64,000 bases of DNA from Clostridiales bacterium (GTDB lineage Bacteria > Bacillota > Clostridia > Christensenellales > Aristaeellaceae), in contig SVGL01000005.1 of the NCBI GenBank assembly GCA_015056325.1, forward strand, positions 1-64,000. Reading direction: 5' to 3'. Shown here piece by piece: positions 57,766-64,000 of this stretch; position 1 is the stretch's first letter, and each line of letters begins with the position of its first letter. A model generated the notes under the pieces. That model was not told where the DNA came from. It did not search any database and saw nothing but the letters and a program-made list of their open reading frames with translations. Both the position numbers and the translations under genes were made by a program.

Positions 57766-58059
57766 TCAAAACGAGTTTCTGTAGTCAGTTGACTTCTTCT
57801 TTTTCGCGTCCGGATCGATAAATTCGATCTCCATCCTTTGGAAATCGACGCTCTCCAGGAAATCATCGGGCAGGAATCGGGTCTGGCCGAACTCCTCCCA
57901 CTCCCGCTCGTGCTTGTCCAGCCAGATGGGACGGCCGATATCCAGCTTGCGGCAGGCCTCCTCGAGGGCCTCTTGCGGATTATCACGGGTGCATGGTTCC
58001 ACATGCTGCTTGTCCATCCGTTGGTGCTTGATGGTGCGCAGCCACAGGGCAGTTGCCAT
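57766..58059 (-). CDS. Small conserved-type hypothetical protein
   Basis: A 97-residue, charged, soluble protein: DNPQEALEEACRKLDIGRPI then WLDKHEREWEEFGQTRFLPD and DFQRMEIEFIDPDAKKKK. I recall similar short proteins ('..L.vGrPiWl.kh.rE...F..trF..ddF.e.V.FD.leIe') in clostridia without known function. AAGGAGGAAATACT sets ATG 58059. It is upstream of pepV with a palindrome between them. Confidence 0.65.
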   Translation of the reverse strand: MATALWLRTIKHQRMDKQHVEPCTRDNPQEALEEACRKLDIGRPIWLDKHEREWEEFGQTRFLPDDFLESVDFQRMEIEFIDPDAKKKKSTDYRNSF

Positions 58060-58171
58060 AGTATTTCCTCCTTGGTTATTAAGGTCAGGCTCATGCCTGA
58101 CGGACGGCGAGGACACAACTGTACCGCAGCCGCAAAGCCCAGCGTGCGACTTCACGCCGCGTGACGGGCCG

Positions 58172-59008
58172 TTACTCGGGCTTTTCGATCATCTTGATGG
58201 AGGTAATGATGGGCTGATTGGCCTTGGCAACACTGCCGTTGCCATCGGTAACAGGGGTATTCTGGCAGATCGCGTCCACCACCTCGATGCCGCTCAGCAC
58301 ACGGCCGAAGGCAGCGTAGGCGCCATCCAGATGAGGCGCAGCCTGGTGCATGATGAAGAACTGGCTGGAGGCGCTGTCGGGCGCGCTGGAGCGGGCCATG
58401 GACAGCACGCCGCGCTCATGCTTGATGGGATTGTCGATGCCGTTCTGGCTGAACTCGCCCTTGATGGTCTCGCTGGAGCCGCCGGTGCCGTTGCCCTTCG
58501 GGTCGCCGCCCTGGATCATGAAGCCGCTGATGATGCGGTGGAAGGTCAGCCCGTCGTAGAAGCCCTCGTTCACCAGCTTGACGAAATTGGTCACAGTGAT
58601 GGGGGCTGCGTCCGCGTCCAGCTCAGCGATGATGGTGCCGTAATCCGCAATGTCGATCTGCACATAATGCTTGCCGGTCAGGCTGGGCGGGGGCAGCATC
58701 GCCTGCACCTGGGCAATGGTCTCTGCCGTGGGCTCGCTGGCCAGCAGCTGATCCACCTCAGCCAGCTTAGCGTTCAGCGCATCCTGCGCGGCGACCATGT
58801 CGTCCTTCTGCTGCTCGGCAGCAGCCAGCACCGCCGCAACGTAAGCAATGTAGCTGTTCATCTCATTGATTTCAGCATCCATGGCTGCACTACTCGCATT
58901 CAGCTCAGCGCGGTAGGCCTCCAGGCGAGTCCACAGGTCGGCAGCTTCCTCCGCCAGGGCTGCGCAGGGCAGCAGCAGACACAGCAGCAGCGCAATGATC
59001 TTCTTCAT
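58172..59008 (-). CDS. Exported cyclophilin-type peptidyl-prolyl isomerase
   Basis: A 278-residue protein with a signal peptide (KKIIALLLCLLLPCAALA). A helical coiled-coil region (about 25-105) has two Ala/Glu-rich stretches. The cyclophilin domain is at about 115-275: ITVTNFVKLVNEGFYDGLTF, HRIISGFMIQGGDPKGNGTG, RGVLSMARSSAPDSASSQFF and GRVLSGIEVVDAI. It folds exported proteins. It follows its paralogue at 59021 by 12 bp; a DNA block of 115 bp is almost identical between the two. Confidence 0.9.
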   Translation of the reverse strand: MKKIIALLLCLLLPCAALAEEAADLWTRLEAYRAELNASSAAMDAEINEMNSYIAYVAAVLAAAEQQKDDMVAAQDALNAKLAEVDQLLASEPTAETIAQVQAMLPPPSLTGKHYVQIDIADYGTIIAELDADAAPITVTNFVKLVNEGFYDGLTFHRIISGFMIQGGDPKGNGTGGSSETIKGEFSQNGIDNPIKHERGVLSMARSSAPDSASSQFFIMHQAAPHLDGAYAAFGRVLSGIEVVDAICQNTPVTDGNGSVAKANQPIITSIKMIEKPE

Positions 59009-59020
59009 ACGTGTTCCTCC

Positions 59021-59749
59021 TTATTCTCCCGCGCTCTCAGTGACGCGGATGCTGGTGATAATGGGCTGGTTGGCCTTCTGTACGGTGCCGTTGCCGTCGG
59101 TGACGGGGGTGTTCTGGCAAATGGCATCCACCACCTCGATGCCCTCGGTCACGCAGCCAAAGGCCGCATACGCGCCGTTGAGGTGAGGTGCGGCGTCATG
59201 CATGATGAAGAACTGGCTGCTGGCGCTGTCGGGCATGCTGGAGCGCGCCATGGACAGCACGCCGCGCTGGTGGCTGATGGGATTGCTCACGCCGTTCTGG
59301 GCAAATTCGCCCTTGATGGTCTCGCTGGAGCCGCCGGTGCCGTTGCCCTTCGGGTCGCCGCCCTGGATCATGAAGCCGCTGATGATGCGGTGGAAGGTCA
59401 GCCCATCGTAGAAGCCCTCGTTCGCCAGCTTGACGAAGTTTTCCACGGTGATGGGGGCCGCCTCGCCGTAGAGGACGGCGTTGATGGTGCCGTAGTTCTC
59501 CACCTCGATCACCACGTTGTGGGTGATTTTCTCGGTGATGGCGCTGGCCGCCGTGGGGCCGCTGACGACCACCGTGCCGGGCTGGCCCGCGGGGGTATCA
59601 TTGCCGCTGAGGATAAACCCCAGCGCCGCCGCGACCACCAGCAGCACCGCCACAATGCCGATAATCATATTGCGCTTGTCAGCTTTTGCCTGCTGTGCCT
59701 TGCGCTGGGCTTCTGCCGCCGCACGGGCGACCTGCTTCTTGTTTGCCAT
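59021..59749 (-). CDS. Membrane-anchored cyclophilin-type peptidyl-prolyl isomerase
   Basis: A 242-residue protein. A basic N-terminus (ANKKQVARAAAEAQRKAQQA) precedes one membrane helix (MIIGIVAVLLVVAAALGFIL). The cyclophilin domain spans about 85-240 with the same motifs as its neighbour (HRIISGFMIQGGDPKGNGTG; MARSSMPDSASSQFFIMHDA). It probably acts at the outer face of the membrane. SD AAGGAGG sets ATG 59749. Confidence 0.9.
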   Translation of the reverse strand: MANKKQVARAAAEAQRKAQQAKADKRNMIIGIVAVLLVVAAALGFILSGNDTPAGQPGTVVVSGPTAASAITEKITHNVVIEVENYGTINAVLYGEAAPITVENFVKLANEGFYDGLTFHRIISGFMIQGGDPKGNGTGGSSETIKGEFAQNGVSNPISHQRGVLSMARSSMPDSASSQFFIMHDAAPHLNGAYAAFGCVTEGIEVVDAICQNTPVTDGNGTVQKANQPIITSIRVTESAGE

Positions 59750-59770
59750 GTTCGTTTCCTCCTTGATATG

Positions 59771-61042
59771 TCAGGCTTTCGCCATGGGGACAGTATTCGC
59801 CCCGCGCGGCATCACGATCACGTGCTGATCGCCGAAGTCCAGCAGCTGCTGGATCTCCGCCGGGTCGGAATGGGGATGCATGTTCATCGCGGTCAGATCA
59901 TCCGGATTCAGCGCGGACAGGACGTGCACCTCCGCGCTATCGGCAATAGCGACGCACTCGTAGAAGATATACCCCGCCACGGTGAAGCCAGCACGCAGCG
60001 CTGCGTCCAGCGTGCCGTCGGGCAGGTACCTGCTCCAGCCGAAGAATTCCGCCGGGCCGCCGCCCTCGCGGCATTCGCTGATGAAGATGAGCTTGCCGCC
60101 GGGCCTGACCGCCTGGCAGGCGTTGATGAGGCTCTTGCAGCTCTGGTAGAGGTTGATGTCCTTGGGGAAGCCGCCGGCACAGACGACCACGGCGTCCGCC
60201 TTTTCGGGCAGATCCACGCCGTTGAACCTGTCCACCAGCTTGCAGCTCTCCTGCCAGGCCTGCATCCAGTGACCGCTGGGCAGCGCGAGATGCCTCCCCT
60301 GCCCGTCGGCGATCATGTTGATGCCGAAAACGGGAGCCACCATCGCAGCGGCCTCGGCCATGTCCTCATGGACGGGATTCAGGTGCGTCACGCCCAGCCC
60401 GCACAGGGGATTGGGCTGAGCCGCCATCGGGTCGAGGGCGTGAGCATGGTTCTGCATGATGGTCGCGCGGCCCGCCACGCCGGGCAGGATGGACTTGCGT
60501 CCGCCGCCGTAGCCAGCAAAGAAATGATGTACCGTGCCGCCCAGCAGGATCACCTTGCGGCCCACAACGAGGGGATTCACGTCCACCTCGGTGCCGCGGG
60601 AGGTCACGCCGATGCGCGTCAGTTCGCCGTCGCAGTCGTGGTTGAGAATACGCACCCGCTGTGCCACATAGGGGGACGCGATGCGGGCGAATTCCTCCTC
60701 CGTCTGGGCACGGTGGGTGCCCACAGCCACCAGGTATACGATGTTCTCATAGGGCACGCCGCATACATCGTGGAGGTAGTCCAGCAGCAGCGGGCAGATT
60801 CGCTCCTGGTGCATATAAGCACGGGTGATGTCGCTGATGACGACGGTCACCTGATCGTCCGCGGCCACGATGTCCTTGAGGGGCGCTGAGCCGATCGCGC
60901 CCTCCTCCACCGCGCGGCGGAAGGCCTCGTTCAGGTCGTCAATCGGTGCGGGAGTGACGGATTCTATCACGTCGATTCGCCCGGCCTTGACCGTCATGGG
61001 AATCGTGGTGTTTCCGTAGGCAAAGTCGAATTGCTTTTCCAT
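59771..61042 (-). CDS. LarA-like (nickel-dependent racemase family) protein
   Basis: A 423-residue protein. The N-terminal domain has DQVTVVISDITRAYMHQERI and YLVAVGTHRAQTEEE, including the conserved Arg and His (GTHR). The cofactor region is VHHFFAGYGGGRKSILPGVA, where LarA attaches its nickel-pincer nucleotide to Lys of 'GGxKx-x-PG'. The C-terminal domain has AVVVCAGGFPKDINLYQSCK. LarA isomerises lactate; homologues act on other 2-hydroxyacids, so the substrate is open. larB, larC and larE are not in this window. It follows pepE by 10 bp. Confidence 0.85.
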   Translation of the reverse strand: MEKQFDFAYGNTTIPMTVKAGRIDVIESVTPAPIDDLNEAFRRAVEEGAIGSAPLKDIVAADDQVTVVISDITRAYMHQERICPLLLDYLHDVCGVPYENIVYLVAVGTHRAQTEEEFARIASPYVAQRVRILNHDCDGELTRIGVTSRGTEVDVNPLVVGRKVILLGGTVHHFFAGYGGGRKSILPGVAGRATIMQNHAHALDPMAAQPNPLCGLGVTHLNPVHEDMAEAAAMVAPVFGINMIADGQGRHLALPSGHWMQAWQESCKLVDRFNGVDLPEKADAVVVCAGGFPKDINLYQSCKSLINACQAVRPGGKLIFISECREGGGPAEFFGWSRYLPDGTLDAALRAGFTVAGYIFYECVAIADSAEVHVLSALNPDDLTAMNMHPHSDPAEIQQLLDFGDQHVIVMPRGANTVPMAKA

Positions 61043-61052
61043 ATGATTCACC

Positions 61053-61793
61053 TCAGTTCAGGGTGATGCTTTCGCCCTCACGGCAGATACGTTCCATCAC
61101 GCCATTGTGCAGCAGGTACGCCTCGCCGCAGAGGGTGCTTGTACCATTCGTTTCCAGGATGTAGCTGCCATCCATGAGCACATACAGCGGATGCCCGTGG
61201 CTGTCCGGGTAGGTCACATCCTCAAAGAGGCGCAGACCGTCGAGGATGTTGTCGCGCACCATGTTGTAGTGGGGCAGGATGTTCTTGTCGGTCAGGCCCA
61301 GGCCCTGGGTCCAGCGGACGAAGGTTGGGTCAATGGCCTCGCCTGCTTCCTCCGGCTGAACGTAGACGATGTCCGCCGCGTTCATGCTGCCGGCGCTGAC
61401 GCCCATAATCACGCCTTTGTAGCCACGCAGCTTATCCCGCAGGCCGATCTCCTTGAAGAAGGCGTTCTCCGTGGGCACATGGCCGCCGGCGAGCATGATG
61501 ACGTCGCTCTGCTCGACCAGCTCCGGGGCACGGTCCTGATTGCGGCTGTCCAGCACATTCACGGCAGAAAAGCCCATGCTGTGCCAGGCAAAACAGTCGG
61601 CAAAGGTTTGGGCCATTTCATCGTTGCGGACATGTGCATCGGGCCAGGCCGCGATGACAAGGAACCGTCCGCCGGGGGCGACATATCGCTGCAAGTTCGC
61701 CACAAACCCGTTGCGTTCAAAGTAGATGCAGGGCAGCTCGCATCCCTCGGGAACATTGTCATCGCAGGGGCTGGAGGTCAGAAAAAGCGTCAT
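61053..61793 (-). CDS. pepE: Peptidase E-like (S51) protein
   Basis: A 246-residue protein. The nucleophile Ser is in GVIMGVSAGSMNAADIV (about 129-145). It also has DVIMLAGGHVPTENAFFKEI and LPHYNMVRDNILDGLRL, which supplies a conserved His. PepE-type enzymes release N-terminal Asp from dipeptides or act on related isopeptides. The start ATG 61793 lies within a T-rich region on the minus strand. It is the first gene of a two-gene unit with the LarA homologue, an unusual pairing. Confidence 0.82.
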   Translation of the reverse strand: MTLFLTSSPCDDNVPEGCELPCIYFERNGFVANLQRYVAPGGRFLVIAAWPDAHVRNDEMAQTFADCFAWHSMGFSAVNVLDSRNQDRAPELVEQSDVIMLAGGHVPTENAFFKEIGLRDKLRGYKGVIMGVSAGSMNAADIVYVQPEEAGEAIDPTFVRWTQGLGLTDKNILPHYNMVRDNILDGLRLFEDVTYPDSHGHPLYVLMDGSYILETNGTSTLCGEAYLLHNGVMERICREGESITLN

Positions 61794-61848
61794 GTTTCAC
61801 CACAGTCCTTTTGTGTGTATTTATGTATTGTAGTCCTTAAGCGTGGGA

Positions 61849-61877
61849 TTGTCAAGGCAAAGCAGACGCGGTATAAT
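61849..61877 (+). promoter_or_regulatory. Promoter of the PepP-like gene
   Basis: TTGTCA (61849-61854), 17-bp spacer, TATAAT (61872-61877). It is divergent from pepE. Confidence 0.82.
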
Positions 61878-61917
61878 GATGGCAGCAAACACATACCTTC
61901 CACCAAGGAGGAAATTC

Positions 61918-63183
61918 ATGGACAAGTCCTTTCACATAGGCAACCGCGAGCGTCTCTATGCCGCGATGAAGCCTGCATCCATCCTCGTCATGTTTTCCGG
62001 CGAGGAGATGAGAAAAACCAATGATGAGTACTGGCCCTTCTTCACCGAGCGTAACTTTTACTACCTCACCGGCCTGGACAGCCATGACTTTGTCCTCCTG
62101 GCGGTGAAGGACGTTTCCGGCGCGGTCAGCGAGCGGGTGTACATTCTGCCGCCGGACCTGATGGCCGAGCGCTGGACGGGCCGCCGCATCAAGCCCTGCG
62201 AGGCGGAAGCCCTCTCCGGCATCCGGGATGTGCGCTTCGTCGACCGCTTCGAGGACGACCTCCATGCCCTGTGCGCCGGCGGACATTACTCCGCAGGGAG
62301 CAGCGACCTTCAGCATGTGTACCTTGACCTGTTCCGCGTGAGCCCCAGGGACATCGACCGTCCGGCCCACAAGCTGCTGCGCCGTCTGCAGGCGGAATAT
62401 CCCTACCTGCAGGTGGAGAACGCCAACGCCATCCTGCGGCAGCTGCGGCTCATCAAGCAGCCCTGCGAGATCGCCGCCCTCCGCGAGGCCGAGAAGGTCA
62501 CCGGCGAGGGCATCCTCGCCATGATGAAGGCCAGCCGTCCCGGCATGTACGAATACCAGTACAAGGCGGAGTTCGACTACGCCCTGAGCCAGCACAGCCC
62601 CTGCGGCCCCGGCTTTCCGTCCATCATCAGCGCCGGCGCGAACAACTTCTGCATCCACTACTACAGCTACACCGGCCAGGCCCACGACGGCGACATGATC
62701 CTCAATGATGTGGGCGCCCAGCACGACAGCCTGATCACCGACGTAAGCCGCGGCTTCCCCTGCAACGGCAGGTTCAGTGACAAGCAGAAGCTCCTGTACA
62801 ACTGCGCCCTGCAGACCTCGAATCACCTGTTTGAGATCATCAGGCCCGGCTATTCCATGGCGGAGGTGGACGGCGAGATCCGCCGCTACAACGCCGCCCT
62901 TTTGGTGGACGCAGGCGTGCTGGACAAGGCGGAGAATGTGGGCAAGTACATGTGGCACGGCGGCGCGCATCACATCGGCTACGATGTGCATGACGTGGTC
63001 GCCCGGCCTGAGAAGGTCGCCCCGGGCATGGTGTTCTGCGTGGACGTGGGCATCTACCACGAGGAATGGGGCATCGGCTTCCGCCTGGAGGATAACTGCC
63101 TGGTGACCGAGGATGGCTGCGAGAACCTGTCGGCGGCCATTCCGAGGACGGTGAAGGATATTGAGGCGGTGATGCGGAAATAA
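61918..63183 (+). CDS. Xaa-Pro aminopeptidase (M24B)
   Basis: A 421-residue protein. The N-terminal domain (about 1-170) resembles AMP_N (NDEYWPFFTERNFYYLTGLD). The catalytic pita-bread domain has metal ligands Asp in LNDVGAQHDSLITDVSRGFP, His in HHIGYDVHDVV, and Glu in IYHEEWGIGFRLEDNCLVTE. It removes N-terminal residues before proline. AAGGAGG sets ATG 61918. The promoter is given above; the LRR gene follows 60 bp later. Confidence 0.92.
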   Translation: MDKSFHIGNRERLYAAMKPASILVMFSGEEMRKTNDEYWPFFTERNFYYLTGLDSHDFVLLAVKDVSGAVSERVYILPPDLMAERWTGRRIKPCEAEALSGIRDVRFVDRFEDDLHALCAGGHYSAGSSDLQHVYLDLFRVSPRDIDRPAHKLLRRLQAEYPYLQVENANAILRQLRLIKQPCEIAALREAEKVTGEGILAMMKASRPGMYEYQYKAEFDYALSQHSPCGPGFPSIISAGANNFCIHYYSYTGQAHDGDMILNDVGAQHDSLITDVSRGFPCNGRFSDKQKLLYNCALQTSNHLFEIIRPGYSMAEVDGEIRRYNAALLVDAGVLDKAENVGKYMWHGGAHHIGYDVHDVVARPEKVAPGMVFCVDVGIYHEEWGIGFRLEDNCLVTEDGCENLSAAIPRTVKDIEAVMRK

Positions 63184-63242
63184 CTTACAGCAAAAGGAAA
63201 AACCTGTTACCATGAAGGCACACGAAGGGAGCGCTTCCATAT

Positions 63243-64000
63243 ATGAAGAAAATGTTGACTTTGTTGTTTGTTCTGCTGATGATGGCTATGCTGAGCTGTG
63301 CGGTGGCTGAGGATGAGCCGACCTGGTACGAATGTGGCGACTTTTATTACATTCTGTTGGAGGATGGAACAGCAGAAATCTCTCTCGTCAAACTCTCTTC
63401 AAACCATGTGACTGTCCCTGCCGAGCTCGATGGACACCTCGTTACCTCTATCGGAGAGTACGCGTTCGAATACCATACTGACCTGCTCACCGTTACACTC
63501 CCCGACAGCATCACCTCGATCGGATATATGGCGTTCAGCGAATGCTTCTCCCTCTTTAGCGTGAAGCTTCCTGATAATCTCCTTTCTATCGGAGACAAGG
63601 CCTTTTTTTCCTGCTCCGCCCTTTCCTCCATTGATCTGCCCGATCGTGTCATTTCCATCGGAGATCATGCATTTACCTGTTGTGATTCTCTGACCCTCAT
63701 CCGCCTCCCCGCCAGTGTCACCACCGTGGAAAAAAACACCTTCGACCAGCAGTTGATCCATGTTTCACCCGACAATCCCGTTCTGGCATCCATTGATGGT
63801 GTTCTATTTAACAAGGTTACTAAGGAACTCATCTACTATCCCCGTTCCAAAACTGCAGCGAATTATTGTATTCCGCAGGGGATTAAGTCTATCGGCGTTT
63901 CCGCATTCTCCAACCACCCTTATCTGACCAGCGTCACCATTCCCGACAGTGTCACGCATATAAGAGAGGAGGCTTTCGGCAGTTGTTCTGCCCTAAGCTC
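63243..64000 (+). CDS. Secreted BspA-like LRR protein, 3' end outside the window
   Basis: ATG 63243 opens an uninterrupted frame to the window edge (252 codons seen). Signal peptide KKMLTLLFVLLMMAMLSCAV. LRR_5 units of the form 'LPDsitSIGymAFsecfsL' repeat from about residue 58 (SIGEYAFEYHTDLLTVTLPD; SIGDKAFFSCSALSSIDLPD). The Cys in MLSCAVA could make it a lipoprotein, but the lipobox is poor. It is more AT-rich than its neighbours and resembles the two other LRR proteins in the window, hinting at separate ancestry. Confidence 0.78.
   Translation, partial: MKKMLTLLFVLLMMAMLSCAVAEDEPTWYECGDFYYILLEDGTAEISLVKLSSNHVTVPAELDGHLVTSIGEYAFEYHTDLLTVTLPDSITSIGYMAFSECFSLFSVKLPDNLLSIGDKAFFSCSALSSIDLPDRVISIGDHAFTCCDSLTLIRLPASVTTVEKNTFDQQLIHVSPDNPVLASIDGVLFNKVTKELIYYPRSKTAANYCIPQGIKSIGVSAFSNHPYLTSVTIPDSVTHIREEAFGSCSALS

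Noticed and set aside
57678..58118. A 146-codon minus-strand frame overlapping the 97-residue gene
   Set aside because: It lacks an SD and has a Ser/Arg-rich translation; the alternative frame at 58059 has AAGGAGG and a normal composition.
57914..60889. A 991-codon open frame on the plus strand
   Set aside because: It lies opposite the two cyclophilins and the LarA-like gene; repetitive DEAADDAVEG-like translation is a shadow of the duplicated cyclophilin DNA.

Overview
The window looks like the chromosome of a GC-rich, spore-forming member of the Bacillota (class Clostridia). The evidence is two alpha/beta-type small acid-soluble spore proteins, a YhcN/YlaJ-type spore lipoprotein, Clostridia-style MetH/MetA/AsnA/PepV/DnaB/L9, a PHP protein, a GH42 beta-galactosidase and several BspA-like leucine-rich-repeat surface proteins. 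Promoters fit the TTGACA/TATAAT pattern, SD sequences are strong (AAGGAGG), and intrinsic terminators follow many genes. The genus cannot be fixed from these genes; a gut or rumen clostridium is an inference.

Region 1 (1-10013): the 5' end of a 16S rRNA gene leaves the window on the minus strand. Back to back with its promoter is a compact phage structural cassette driven by a perfect consensus promoter: late-type regulator, TerS, TerL, portal, scaffold, coat protein, three head-completion proteins, Dit-like and Tal-like tail-tip proteins, NlpC/P60 endolysin, XhlA-like protein and holin. It has no integrase, repressor, replication genes, tail tube or tape measure. One of the host's palindromic elements has already inserted into it, so it looks like a long-resident, domesticated or decayed element.

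Region 2 (10035-31000): an ECF sigma factor with a coupled membrane protein, a phosphoesterase, mnmE, LRR surface proteins, TraX-like and nucleotidyltransferase genes, the metH-metA-amidohydrolase set, a TIGR00300-type enzyme, secreted SH3 and LRR-transglutaminase proteins, two VanY-type peptidases and sporulation genes. Three ECF-like promoter motifs precede the sigma gene and two secreted-protein genes, suggesting a small cell-envelope regulon.

Region 3 (31000-45600): a Card1/DUF1887-like nuclease without any CRISPR locus, phosphofructokinase, small membrane and zinc-ribbon proteins, YhaM-like exoribonuclease, dnaB, rplI and asnA. Region 4 (45600-64000): GH42, a comEC interrupted by one amber codon, an ABC-F protein, a galactofuranose-type pair (GT2 and glf), PepV, two cyclophilins, a LarA-like protein with PepE, a PepP-like peptidase and a truncated LRR gene.

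The most unusual layer is a set of modular, multi-hairpin repeat elements. One family has three hairpins whose stems covary around a fixed CTTG loop and fixed linkers. One copy lies in frame inside glf, one supplies the stop codon of a phage gene, one is nested inside a second repeat family, and a degenerate one is nested inside a third. A further palindrome (GGGTCGAAGACCC) forms an identical SD/start region in metA and asnA, which both appear to start at CTG.
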